From Shimia sp. CNT1-13L.2 (GTDB lineage Bacteria > Pseudomonadota > Alphaproteobacteria > Rhodobacterales > Rhodobacteraceae), in assembly GCF_024331145.1 (NCBI RefSeq), contig NZ_JANDJO010000002.1, positions 62,001 to 126,000 on the forward strand: 64,000 nucleotides of DNA, given 5' to 3'. How positions within the stretch are numbered: the first letter of the stretch is position 1; every line of letters starts with the position of its first letter. This document shows positions 17,153 through 25,784 of this stretch, piece by piece. The position numbers were made by a program, and so were the translations under genes. The notes under the pieces were generated by a model. It made no database searches. It was not told the origin of the DNA and was given only the letters and a program-made list of their open reading frames with translations.

Positions 17153-17886
17153 TCTGCAAGCTGTACCGTGGCACTTCCGGCTGTCATGTCATCGCCAGCG
17201 CGGTCAAAGCGCAGGTAGGCGATGGCCTTGTCGCCAGAGCGGGTGAGCAGGGTGCCGATGTCGCGGTCATTGCGTTGAATGGGGGTTCCGGCTGTGGCCT
17301 CGCCCGAGACGTTGACGATGGCCAGACCTTTGCGCAGTTCGGTCTTGTGCTTCATGCGTGCGGTCACTTCTTGCCCAACGTAACAGCCCTTGCGGAAATC
17401 GACGCCGTGCAGGCGTTCGAAACCCGCCTCGAGAATATAGGTGTCAGGCGTCAGTTCGATGCCAGTTTCCGGGACACAATGGGCCACGCGCAGGGCGTCC
17501 CAGTCAGTGGTGTCGGTGTCCTGCGGGGTGTCGCGATAGGCGCGCCAGCCCAGTTCGGGATGCCGGGGGTCGGCAAAGCCATCGGCGGGCACCGCGTCTA
17601 GGCCGCGATGCAGGTGCAGGCCGGTTTCGGAAATCGTCACGTCGGCGCGCAGTTTGTACATGTTGAGGCGGGTCATGAGGCCAGTCGCCAGAGAGGTATC
17701 TACATCGAGCAAGATGGAGTCATCCGCAGGCACAAGGAAGAAATCCGCGAGATACTTGCCCTGCGGTGTCAGGATCGCCGCGTAGACCAGACCGTCCTGC
17801 AACCGTTCGATATCGTTGGTGACAAGCCCCTGCAGAAAATGCTGGGTGTCCGGTCCGGTAAGTGAAAAAATCGTGCGCTGGGTCAT
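17149..17886 (-). CDS. ygfZ: YgfZ/GcvT-domain folate-binding protein
   Basis: A 245-residue protein of the YgfZ (IbaG/CAF17-like) group that uses tetrahydrofolate and supports maturation of iron-sulfur enzymes. The signature K-G-C-Y-x-G-Q-E appears as KGCYVGQEVTARM near residue 165, with the conserved cysteine. The N-terminal part is GcvT-like (SLTGPDTQHFLQGLVTNDI). It is the first gene of the leftward pair with the kinase-like gene and is divergent from the glycosyltransferase gene 75 bases away. The assignment is secure from the motif. Confidence 0.92.
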   Translation of the reverse strand: MTQRTIFSLTGPDTQHFLQGLVTNDIERLQDGLVYAAILTPQGKYLADFFLVPADDSILLDVDTSLATGLMTRLNMYKLRADVTISETGLHLHRGLDAVPADGFADPRHPELGWRAYRDTPQDTDTTDWDALRVAHCVPETGIELTPDTYILEAGFERLHGVDFRKGCYVGQEVTARMKHKTELRKGLAIVNVSGEATAGTPIQRNDRDIGTLLTRSGDKAIAYLRFDRAGDDMTAGSATVQLAE

Positions 17887-17960
17887 CTGTCGCGGTCCTG
17901 TTCCTTGTTCCCAGAGTCATATAGAGAGAATGCGGCCATGCAACAGGGCAGGAGAGAGAA

Positions 17961-18638
17961 ATGCGCGCACCAATCTCGGTTGTGATCCCGACGCTGAATG
18001 CCGAGGCGGCCTTGCCTGGTTGTCTGGCAGCGCTGTTTGAAGGGTTGAACGCCGGGGTGATCCGCGAGTTGGTGATCGTGGATGGCGGCTCAATGGATGA
18101 GACCGTGAAGATCGCGGAAGAGGCCGGGGCGACGGTTGTTCAATCGGCCCCCTCGCGCGGCGGGCAGTTGCGGGCCGGGGTTGCCGCGTCGAAAGGCGAC
18201 TGGGTGCTTGCGCTGCACGCGGATACGCAGTTGGCGGAAGGCTGGAGTGACGTGGTGGCTGGGCATCTGTCCAGCGAGAAGGCGGGCTATTTCAAGCTGT
18301 GTTTTGATCGCAAAGGGCTGGCGCCCCGCATCGTGGCAGGATGGGCCAATCTAAGGTCACGCCTTTTGGGGTTGCCTTACGGGGATCAGGGCATGTTGGT
18401 GAGCCGCGCTCTCTATACCGAAGTGGGCGGCTACCCTGATATCCCGTTGATGGAGGATGTGGCGCTGGCGCGGGCGCTGAAGGGGCGGATGGTGCCTTTG
18501 CAGGCCCATGCCGTGACCAGCGCCGGGAAATACGTGCGGCAAGGATGGCTGCGCCGGGGCGGGCGCAACCTTTGGACGCTTGCCCGGTACTTTACCGGGG
18601 TATCGCCCGAGAAACTGGCCGACGCCTACCGGCGTTAA
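17961..18638 (+). CDS. TIGR04283-type family 2 glycosyltransferase
   Basis: A 225-residue GT-A glycosyltransferase. It shows SVVIPTLNAE at the N-terminus, the VDGGSMDET motif, the acidic ALHADTQL motif (DxD position modified to HAD) and a GDQGMLVSRALY segment. The pattern matches the TIGR04283 group, sometimes linked to arsenosugar synthesis. No arsenic gene is next to it here, so the acceptor is unknown. A GGCAGGAGAGAG site precedes the ATG. Its TAA stop overlaps the stop of the convergent ABC transporter gene within the bases TTAA. Confidence 0.88.
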   Translation: MRAPISVVIPTLNAEAALPGCLAALFEGLNAGVIRELVIVDGGSMDETVKIAEEAGATVVQSAPSRGGQLRAGVAASKGDWVLALHADTQLAEGWSDVVAGHLSSEKAGYFKLCFDRKGLAPRIVAGWANLRSRLLGLPYGDQGMLVSRALYTEVGGYPDIPLMEDVALARALKGRMVPLQAHAVTSAGKYVRQGWLRRGGRNLWTLARYFTGVSPEKLADAYRR

Positions 18639-20503
18639 CCCACAAGGCGGCCGAGGATGCGGCCAAACCAGCTGCGGGGCGCTGTATCTGTGGCGGGTTC
18701 GGTCACGATGGCGTTCTTCATGGCGCGCTCTTCGGCGGTCATGCCGTCGGTGTTGAACTGCATGTTGTAGAGGCTGGCATAGATGCCGCCACGCGCGATC
18801 AACTCGTCATGGGTGCCTTCGTCGACCACCTGACCCTTGTCCATGACCACGATCTTGTCGGCTTCGCGCACGGTGCTGAGACGGTGGGCGATCACAAGGG
18901 TGGTCCGTCCCTTGGCAAGCTTGTCGAGGGCTTCCTGAACCACGGTTTCCGATTGGGCGTCCAGCGCGCTGGTGGCCTCGTCCAGCAGGAGGATCGGGGT
19001 GTTGCGCAGGAGCGCACGCGCAATCACGACGCGCTGGCGCTGGCCGCCTGACAGGTTGGTGCCGCGCGGTCCAACCGGGGTATCAAGACCCTGTGGCAGC
19101 TTCTTGAGGAAATCGGTGACATGGGCCGCGTCGAGGGCCGATTTCAGCTTGGCTTCGCTGACGTCGGTGCGGCCCAGCACGATGTTCTCGCGCACGGTTT
19201 CGTCGAACAGGAGGGCCTCTTGCGAGACAACCGAGAACATGTCGCGCAGGTCTTCAAGCCGCATGGCACCGGTCGGCACGCCGCCGATCGTGACGCGGCC
19301 TGATTGGGGATCGACAAGGCGGGTCAGGAGGTTGAAGACGGTGGATTTGCCGGCGCCCGAGGCCCCGACAATCGCGGTGGTCTTGCCGGCCTCGGCGGTG
19401 AAGGTCGCGCCACGTAGAACCTTGGCGTCGCCATAGGCGAGTTTCGTGGCTTCGAGGCGGATTTCCGGTGTGTCCTGTGGCGCAGGCATCGGGTTCTTAG
19501 GCGAGACCAGTGTCGGTTCGCTTTCGATCAGTTCCTTGATGCGTTCGATGCCAGAGGCCGCAACCTGCCAGATGCCCGAGATCGCGCCGAGACGCCGCAA
19601 TGGTTCGAAGGCAAAGCCGATGGCGGTGAAGAAGCTCATGAACTGGCCAACGGTTTTTTCGCCGGAAATGATTTCGCCACCGCCGAAAATGAGGACCGCG
19701 AGGAAGCCGAGGCCGGCCATGACATCTGCCATCGCGGTGATGGTTGCAGAGCCCGCCATGACGCGCACTTCAGTTTTCACATAGGTGTTGGTGATCTCGT
19801 TGAAGCGGTTGGACTGGTAGTCCTCAAGACGATTCAGTTTGACGGGAATGATGCCGTGGAACACCTCGTCGAGCCGCGTCGCCAGGGTTGCGCCAAGGTC
19901 CCGTGCCTCGCGGGCGCGACGGCGGACGAACCGCTGGGCGGCAACGGTGGGCAGGATCAGGATCGGGGTGCCGATCAGGGCAACGACGGTCCATTTCCAG
20001 TCAATGCTGATGGCGACGCCCAGAAGCGCAATGAGCGAGATCGTGTCACGCCCCGCGCCGGTGATGACCGCGGACCAGACGTTGTTGATGGATTGCACGT
20101 CGGTCTGGACACGCTGGATCAGGTAGCCGGGGGGGTGGGTCTGGTGAAAGCTGTTGTCCTGGATCATCATCCGTTCCAGCAGCTTGCGGCGTACGTCGGC
20201 GGCGGTGTTCTGGGCAATGTGAGACATGGTGACCTTCTGGACCAGGCCCGACAGGCCACGGGTGCAGAAGATGCCAAGGAAGATCAGGCCAACTGTCCAG
20301 AGAGCGCCCGTGTTGCCGGTGGCAAAGACGTTGTCGAACATCGGCTTCATCATGTAGCTGAGTGCGCCCAGCATTGAGCCTTCGATGGCCATGAAGAAGA
20401 TCGAGATCAGGAGCAGCCAGGCGTATTTTTTGAGGAAGCTCCGCCACAACCAGACGAGAAGGCCCTTGCCCGGTTTGCTTTCGGTCTTGTCGGTCTCGCT
20501 CAC
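18635..20503 (-). CDS. MsbA-like ABC exporter (fused membrane and ATPase domains)
   Basis: A 622-residue half-transporter that would work as a homodimer to export lipid, peptide or drug substrates. Six membrane helices occupy about residues 20-320. The ATPase domain has Walker A GASGAGKS (about 405), the signature LSGGQ, Walker B ILLLDEATSALD and the H-loop in IAHRLSTV. Similarity in layout is to MsbA and related lipid or multidrug exporters. The gene stands alone, with an unannotated 202-base space to the next divergent gene that shows nothing besides presumed promoters. The substrate cannot be told from sequence. Confidence 0.9.
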   Translation of the reverse strand: MSETDKTESKPGKGLLVWLWRSFLKKYAWLLLISIFFMAIEGSMLGALSYMMKPMFDNVFATGNTGALWTVGLIFLGIFCTRGLSGLVQKVTMSHIAQNTAADVRRKLLERMMIQDNSFHQTHPPGYLIQRVQTDVQSINNVWSAVITGAGRDTISLIALLGVAISIDWKWTVVALIGTPILILPTVAAQRFVRRRAREARDLGATLATRLDEVFHGIIPVKLNRLEDYQSNRFNEITNTYVKTEVRVMAGSATITAMADVMAGLGFLAVLIFGGGEIISGEKTVGQFMSFFTAIGFAFEPLRRLGAISGIWQVAASGIERIKELIESEPTLVSPKNPMPAPQDTPEIRLEATKLAYGDAKVLRGATFTAEAGKTTAIVGASGAGKSTVFNLLTRLVDPQSGRVTIGGVPTGAMRLEDLRDMFSVVSQEALLFDETVRENIVLGRTDVSEAKLKSALDAAHVTDFLKKLPQGLDTPVGPRGTNLSGGQRQRVVIARALLRNTPILLLDEATSALDAQSETVVQEALDKLAKGRTTLVIAHRLSTVREADKIVVMDKGQVVDEGTHDELIARGGIYASLYNMQFNTDGMTAEERAMKNAIVTEPATDTAPRSWFGRILGRLVG

Positions 20504-20705
20504 GTCGCTTGCACCTTGTTCTTTCGCGGTTGGCGACCGCAGAGATCCTTGGGAACTTTACGCAGTGCCCCCGCGTTTTGTCCAGTTGTCGCCGTGCTGC
20601 TGCCTACTGCAAGGGGGAAGGGGGGGCAAGCCTGCGGAAAAACGTCAGCGGGAGATTGACGACGCAATTGTTGGGCGTAGTGTTTGCCATTCAAGGGAGC
20701 AGAAC

Positions 20706-21905
20706 ATGACACTATCCAACGGACGAAGCTATCTGGCCATTCCGGGGCCATCGGTGATGCCTGACCGGGTGCTGCGCGAAATGCACCGTGCGGCGCCGAA
20801 CATCTATGAGGGCGAGGTGGTCGATATGACCGCCGGACTTATCGGCGATTTGAAGCGGGTGGCGGGCACGCGGCACTTTGCAACGATTTATATCGGCAAC
20901 GGCCATGCCGCCTGGGAGGCGGCGCTGTCGAACGTGGTGGCCCCCGGTGAAAAGGTTCTGGTGCCTGCGACGGGTCTGTTCGGCATGGGCTGGGCCGAGA
21001 TGGCGCGCGGCATCGGGGCCGAGGTAGAGGTGGTTGATTTCGGACTGAAGGACGGAATGGATCTTGGGCGAGTGCAGGAGATTCTGGTGGCTGACGAGGC
21101 GCATGAGATCAAGGCGGTGTTGGGTGTGCATGTCGATACGTCGACATCCCTCAAGACGGACGTGCAGGGCCTGCGTGCGGCGATGGATGCGGCGGAGCAT
21201 CCGGCGCTTTTGATGGCAGATTGCATTGCCTCGCTGGGGTGTGACCGTTTCGAAATGGACGCCTGGGGCGTGGACGTGATGGTGGCGGCCTCGCAAAAGG
21301 GGCTGATGGTGCCGCCGGGCATGGGGTTTGTGTTCTTCAACGACAAGGCCGCAGCCGTGCGGGCCGCTATGCCTCGTGTGAGCCGTTACTGGGACTGGGC
21401 TCCGCGCGCCGAACCGGAGGCGTTTTATCAGTATTTTGGCGGCACTGCCCCGACGCATCACCTTTATGGTCTGCGGGCGGCGCTGGACATGATTGTCCGG
21501 GAAGAAGGGCTCGAGGCCGTCTGGGCGCGGCACGAGACACTGGCGCGGGCGATCTGGTCCGCGGTTGAGGCCTGGGGGCAGGGTGGACCGATTGCCCTGA
21601 ATGTTGCCGATCCCGCCAAGCGCAGCCACGCCGTGACATCGCTGCATATCGGCGCGCCGCATGGCACCGACCTGCGCCGCTGGACCGAAGCCAACGTAGG
21701 CGTCACCCTTGGTATCGGGCTGGGCATGTCGAATGCGGATGATCCGCAAGGCGACGGGTATTTCCGCTTTGGACATATGGGGCACGTCAATGCGCACATG
21801 GTTCTTGGGATGCTGTCCACGGTTCAGGCGGGCATGAAAGCCCTTGGCATCCCCTTTGGCGATGGTGCGCTGGATGCGGCTGTAGAGGTGGTGTCCGGGG
21901 CCTAG
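20706..21905 (+). CDS. Class V pyridoxal-phosphate aminotransferase
   Basis: A 399-residue fold-type I enzyme resembling serine-glyoxylate or alanine-glyoxylate aminotransferases. It opens with IPGPSVMP-type sequence (substrate-binding N-terminus). It has an ADCIASLGCDRFEMDAWG segment with the cofactor-binding Asp and the Schiff-base lysine K198 in AASQKGLM. I start at ATG 20706, preceded by GGGAGCAG; longer versions of the frame run through non-coding sequence. It is a single gene facing the small membrane protein and HisC-like gene. The exact amino donor is uncertain; the family often uses serine, alanine or hypotaurine-like donors. Confidence 0.9.
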   Translation: MTLSNGRSYLAIPGPSVMPDRVLREMHRAAPNIYEGEVVDMTAGLIGDLKRVAGTRHFATIYIGNGHAAWEAALSNVVAPGEKVLVPATGLFGMGWAEMARGIGAEVEVVDFGLKDGMDLGRVQEILVADEAHEIKAVLGVHVDTSTSLKTDVQGLRAAMDAAEHPALLMADCIASLGCDRFEMDAWGVDVMVAASQKGLMVPPGMGFVFFNDKAAAVRAAMPRVSRYWDWAPRAEPEAFYQYFGGTAPTHHLYGLRAALDMIVREEGLEAVWARHETLARAIWSAVEAWGQGGPIALNVADPAKRSHAVTSLHIGAPHGTDLRRWTEANVGVTLGIGLGMSNADDPQGDGYFRFGHMGHVNAHMVLGMLSTVQAGMKALGIPFGDGALDAAVEVVSGA

Positions 21906-22084
21906 CGGTTCCGGACCCTTCGTTCGAGGAAGGTGATCGCGTAGTTCATGGCAAGGCCCGTCAGCATCACGGCGGGCAGGCCCCAGACCACCCAGATCAC
22001 CCCGAAAACCCAGATCAGGTTGACGAAGCCCATGACAAGGGCCGGTGTCGTGTAGTTCTCAACGCGTTGGATGGGGCGTGCCAT
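21902..22084 (-). CDS. 60-residue hydrophobic membrane protein
   Basis: A short gene starting at ATG 22084 with a clear GGAGAGC ribosome site, giving MARPIQRVENYTTP and then two hydrophobic stretches (about 15-35 and 36-50) before a basic ARG-rich end (RRVRNR). It overlaps the last bases of the convergent aminotransferase gene. It lies downstream of the HisC-like gene in the same direction, after 73 bases. It looks like a small two-helix inner-membrane protein of unknown function. The ribosome site and the sharp switch in composition support it. Confidence 0.65.
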   Translation of the reverse strand: MARPIQRVENYTTPALVMGFVNLIWVFGVIWVVWGLPAVMLTGLAMNYAITFLERRVRNR

Positions 22085-22157
22085 TCTTGCTCTCCTTCGG
22101 TAACAGGATAGCGCAGAATTGGTAGATGTCTGTTGAAAGACGCGTGAGCCTGCGTGA

Positions 22158-23261
22158 TCAGCCGAGTTCCGCCAAGACCTTGGGAAGTTCTTGGGCGAGG
22201 ATAGCAAGGTCTTCGGGGCGTCCACAGCTGACGCGGATGCAGCGGTTCTGGGGCGCGACAAAGGGCATGCGCACAAAGACGCCGCGTGCCACCAGCCCGT
22301 CAAGGACAGCCTTGGCATAGGCCCCGTCGCGACCGCAGTCGATGGCAACGAAGTTGGTGGCCGACGGAAGGGCAGACAGGCCGTTGTCGGTGGCGATTCG
22401 GGCAATAGTCTCGCGGGATTCGGCGACGTTTCGGCAGGTTGTGTCCAGCCACGCCTGATCGTTCAGGGCTTCGAGGGCCGCGGCCTGTGCCGCGCGGTTC
22501 ATGCCAAAGTGATTGCGGATTTTCTCGAAGTTGCGGATGAGATCGGTCGCGCCCATCGCATAGCCGACGCGTGCGCCTGCCATGCCGTAAGCCTTGGAGA
22601 AGGTGCGCATGCGGATCACGCGCGGGTCTTCGATGTCGAGGTCCGGCGCGGTGCCTTCGGGGGCAAATTCCACATAGGCCTCGTCAAGAACCAGCAATGT
22701 GCCGTCGGGCAATGCGTCGAGCGCCGCCTTGATGCTGTCGCCGGATACCCATGTGCCCATCGGGTTGTCGGGATTGGCGAAATAGACCAGCTTGGCATCG
22801 ACCTCGGCGGCCCTTGCGATCAGGGCGGGGAGGTCTTCGTGATCGTCCGTGTAGGGCACCTTGTGAAGGACCCCACCGAAACCGGCGACGTGGTAGTTGA
22901 ACGTCGGATAGGCGCCTTCAGAGGTGACCACCGCGTCGCCCTGTTCCACGACAAGGCGGACGAGGTAGCACAGCAACCCGTCGATGCCTTCGCCCACTAC
23001 GAGGTTTGGGGGCGCTATGCCGTGATGGGAGGCCAGGGCCTGACGCAGGTCGTGGCTTTCGGGATCGCCATACATCCAGATGCCGTCGGATGCGCCTTTC
23101 AAGGCCGCGATCGCGCGGGGCGAGGGGCCGAAGATGTTCTCATTCGCACCAAGGCGGGCGCGGAAGCCTTCGCCTTGGGCGCGTTCCTGGGCTTCGGGGC
23201 CGACGAAGGGCACCGTTGCGGGCAATGTCTGGGCGAGGGCGGTATAGCGTGGTCCGGTCAT
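22158..23261 (-). CDS. HisC-like class I/II aminotransferase
   Basis: A fold-type I aminotransferase of 367 residues from ATG 23261 (MTGPRYTAL). An in-frame ATG at 23279 is possible but lies in weakly conserved sequence. LGANENIFGPSP near the N-terminus is the histidinol-phosphate aminotransferase-like substrate-binding motif. FSKAYGMAGARVGY contains the catalytic lysine, and RVSCGRPED has the carboxylate-binding Arg. In this lineage such genes are often second copies of hisC used for other substrates; no his operon is adjacent. It is divergent from the crotonase gene. Confidence 0.88.
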   Translation of the reverse strand: MTGPRYTALAQTLPATVPFVGPEAQERAQGEGFRARLGANENIFGPSPRAIAALKGASDGIWMYGDPESHDLRQALASHHGIAPPNLVVGEGIDGLLCYLVRLVVEQGDAVVTSEGAYPTFNYHVAGFGGVLHKVPYTDDHEDLPALIARAAEVDAKLVYFANPDNPMGTWVSGDSIKAALDALPDGTLLVLDEAYVEFAPEGTAPDLDIEDPRVIRMRTFSKAYGMAGARVGYAMGATDLIRNFEKIRNHFGMNRAAQAAALEALNDQAWLDTTCRNVAESRETIARIATDNGLSALPSATNFVAIDCGRDGAYAKAVLDGLVARGVFVRMPFVAPQNRCIRVSCGRPEDLAILAQELPKVLAELG

Positions 23262-23391
23262 GGGCGGAAAGTGACGCAAGGCCGGTGTCAGGGCAAGCGG
23301 GATTTTGCATCGGTTTGTGCCCTCACGTCAGGGTGGATTTCGTTTGGCGCATTGGCGAGACTGCCGCCATCCCAGCCGGAGGAGAGAGCTT

Positions 23392-24186
23392 ATGTCGCGC
23401 GTGTCCGTTACCGTTGAAAACCACATTGCCCGTGTCACCCTGACCCGCGGTGACAAGATGAACGCGCTGGACCCGAAGATGATCGACGCGATCATCGAGG
23501 CCGGGGAGAGCCTGATCGAGCGGACGGATGTCCGCGCCGTGGTTCTGTCTGGCGAGGGCGAGTCCTTTTGTGCGGGGCTGGACGTGATGAGCTTTGGCGC
23601 GCTCGCGATGCAGGATCCGGTCGAGGTTCTGGTGCCGCGCAGCCACGGCGACAGCAACCGGTTCCAGCAGGTCTGCATGGTCTGGCAGAAAGTTCCCGTT
23701 CCGGTGATCGCGGCATTGCAGGGCGCGGTGCTGGGCGGCGGTTTGCAGATCGCGCTTGGGGCGGACATTCGCATCGCCGCGCCGGGAACGCGCCTGTCGG
23801 TTCTCGAGATGAAGTGGGGTCTGGTACCGGACATGGGCGGGATGGTGATCCTGCCGCGCCTGTTGCGCTCTGACGTGTTGCGTAAACTGACCTATACCAA
23901 CGAGATGGTGGATGCCGCGCAGGCCGAGGCCTGGGGGCTGGTGACGGAACTGGCTGACGATCCGCTGGCCGCGGCGATGGCGCTGGCCGAGCAGATCGCG
24001 GGTAAGAGCCCCTCGGGTATCCGCTCGGCGAAGGCGCTGATTGGCTATGCCGAGGCGCATCTGCATGACGTGGATGCGGTGCTGGTCGAGGAAAGCAAGG
24101 CGCAGGCCGCCCTGATCGGCAAGCCGCACCAGATGGAAGTGATTGCCGCCAACATGCAGAAGCGGGCGCCGGTGTTCAAAGACTGA
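23392..24186 (+). CDS. Crotonase / enoyl-CoA hydratase family protein
   Basis: A 264-residue crotonase-fold enzyme acting on an acyl-CoA. The oxyanion-hole segments are GEGESFCAGLDVMSF (about 50-65) and the GAVLGGGLQIALGADIRIA stretch (about 108-126). A catalytic-type Glu falls in the usual place in LEMKWGLVPDMGGM. I start at ATG 23392 after GGAGGAGAG. The typical enoyl-CoA hydratase Glu pair is not fully evident, so isomerase or another activity is possible. It stands alone between the HisC-like gene and the leftward DUF1992 gene. Confidence 0.88.
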   Translation: MSRVSVTVENHIARVTLTRGDKMNALDPKMIDAIIEAGESLIERTDVRAVVLSGEGESFCAGLDVMSFGALAMQDPVEVLVPRSHGDSNRFQQVCMVWQKVPVPVIAALQGAVLGGGLQIALGADIRIAAPGTRLSVLEMKWGLVPDMGGMVILPRLLRSDVLRKLTYTNEMVDAAQAEAWGLVTELADDPLAAAMALAEQIAGKSPSGIRSAKALIGYAEAHLHDVDAVLVEESKAQAALIGKPHQMEVIAANMQKRAPVFKD

Positions 24187-24187
24187 C

Positions 24188-24514
24188 CTAGCGCAGGAAC
24201 TTGCGGTAGGCGTCGCGCTCCATTTCATAACGCATTTCCAGATCGGCGATTTTCGCCATCAGGTCTTTGCGCTGTTCCGGGTCCGTGCAGTCGCGATAAG
24301 CGGCGCGGGCCTTTTCGAGGTCTTCCTTCAGGGCAAATTCACGCGGGACCACGCCGGCTTCGGCCATGATGCGGTGGCCTGCGGCGGTTGCGGGATCCTC
24401 GAACAGGTGGCGTTCGGGCAGCGGTTTGCCTTCGCCAGCAAGGCCCGACAACTGGCCCTCGGCCTCTGCCTTGAGGATCTGCCGTTCGATGAGTTTTCGA
24501 AGTCCGCCAAGCAT
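24188..24514 (-). CDS. DUF1992 (DnaJC28-like) small protein
   Basis: A 108-residue soluble protein matching the DUF1992 family, named from the domain shared with the eukaryotic DNAJC28 proteins. Visible family features are the opening LRKLIERQILKAEAEGQ, the L-x-G-E-G-K-P-L-P segment and the C-terminal helices. The molecular function is not established. It begins 12 bases after the stop of the upstream MFS gene, so the two are likely cotranscribed. Its end is one base from the convergent crotonase stop. Confidence 0.9.
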   Translation of the reverse strand: MLGGLRKLIERQILKAEAEGQLSGLAGEGKPLPERHLFEDPATAAGHRIMAEAGVVPREFALKEDLEKARAAYRDCTDPEQRKDLMAKIADLEMRYEMERDAYRKFLR

Positions 24515-24526
24515 GGGGGACTTATA

Positions 24527-25714
24527 TCATTTCGCGGCGGGTTTGCGACCTGCAAAGAAGGTTGCCACTGCCAGTGCCCCGAACAGGGCCATGGTGATCG
24601 GGATGGCGCGGTGTGATCCGTCGAAGATGACCGAGGCCAGGGCCGCGCCTGCCGCGCCGAACCCCATCTGGATCGCGCCCATCAGCGAGGCGGCAAAGCC
24701 GGGCATTTCGCCTGCGGGTTCCATCGCCAGCGCGACGGAGGTGGGAAGGACCATGCCGAAGGAGATTACGTAGAGGCAGATCATGCCCCAGTAGAGTGGC
24801 AGCGTCGGTGTGGTGGCGACCGTCGCTAGGCTGACGAGCGTTGCCACGCCCATCAGTGCGACGGCCATGGCGTTGACGCGGGCAACGGGAATGTCGCGCA
24901 GGAGGCGGCGGATGGTCATGGCGCCTGCGGTGTTGGAGAGGGCCGCAAGGGCAAAGAGCGAGCCGAAGGCCTGTGGCGAGACCTCGTAGACCGTTTCCGT
25001 CAGGACCGCCCCGACCGAAAGCATGGCCGAATAGCCGGCGAAAGCGAAACTGCCCAGAAGCATCGGGATCAGGAAGGCCTTCATCGACATCAGCTTGCGC
25101 GAAGCGGTGGAGACGAAGCCATAGGTAAAGCGTTCGGGGCGACGCTGGCCGCCGGTCTCTTCCAGAAGGAAGATCGTGTAGAGCAGGAAGACGATGCCCA
25201 ACCCGCCAAGCGCCCAGAAGATCGCGCGCCATTCGAACAGCACCAGCATACCGGAGCCGAAAACCGGAGCGATCAGGGTGGCAATGGTCAGGATGGCGGT
25301 GAGCACGGCCAGTGTCTTGGCGGCCTCGTTGCCCGAGGAGACATCCCGTACCATGGCGCGTGCGATGACCGGGGTGCCACCGGTGAGGCCCTGAAGGGCG
25401 CGCATCCAGATCAGGAATTCGAAGGTCGGCGCCATGGCACAGGCGATGGTCGAGGCGGTGAAGCCGATGAGCGCGAGGATCAGCGCAAGACGGCGGCCAA
25501 AAGCGTCCGAGAACAGGCCCCAGAACAGCTGACCCACCGCGTAGGCAATGAAGTAGGCCCCGATCAACAGAGATCCCATCGCGTCTTCGACACCAAAGTC
25601 GCGCGCAATCACGCCGGTTGCGGGCAGGACGATGTCGATGGAAATCGCGGTGAGGGCGGTGATGCCCCCGAAAAAGATCAGCGCATCAGAACGGTCAAAG
25701 GCGGATTTGGACAT
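24527..25714 (-). CDS. Bcr/CflA-like MFS drug efflux transporter
   Basis: A 395-residue integral inner-membrane protein with 12 predicted helices. It belongs to the DHA1 drug:proton antiporter group, closest in pattern to Bcr/CflA. Seen are the D-x-x-L-P motif region (ISIDIVLPATGVIARDFG), the GQLFWGLFSDAFGRRLAL motif A between helices 2 and 3, and the RALQGLTGGTPVIARAMVRD motif C-like segment. It lies downstream of valS beyond a terminator and upstream of DUF1992. Likely substrates are hydrophobic drugs or metabolites; none can be specified. Confidence 0.9.
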   Translation of the reverse strand: MSKSAFDRSDALIFFGGITALTAISIDIVLPATGVIARDFGVEDAMGSLLIGAYFIAYAVGQLFWGLFSDAFGRRLALILALIGFTASTIACAMAPTFEFLIWMRALQGLTGGTPVIARAMVRDVSSGNEAAKTLAVLTAILTIATLIAPVFGSGMLVLFEWRAIFWALGGLGIVFLLYTIFLLEETGGQRRPERFTYGFVSTASRKLMSMKAFLIPMLLGSFAFAGYSAMLSVGAVLTETVYEVSPQAFGSLFALAALSNTAGAMTIRRLLRDIPVARVNAMAVALMGVATLVSLATVATTPTLPLYWGMICLYVISFGMVLPTSVALAMEPAGEMPGFAASLMGAIQMGFGAAGAALASVIFDGSHRAIPITMALFGALAVATFFAGRKPAAK

Positions 25715-25734
25715 GGGGCCTCGTGAAAGGAAAA

Positions 25735-25757
25735 GGGCGCCCCTTGGTGGGACGCCC
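25735..25757 (-). terminator. Rho-independent terminator after valS
   Basis: On the minus strand GGGCGTCCC, loop ACCAA and GGGGCGCCC form a 9-bp stem (one T-G pair) followed by TTTTCC. It starts 28 bases beyond the valS stop and separates valS from the MFS gene. Confidence 0.75.
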
Positions 25758-25784
25758 TGAAAGGTTGTTCATATGTTAAGGGAG

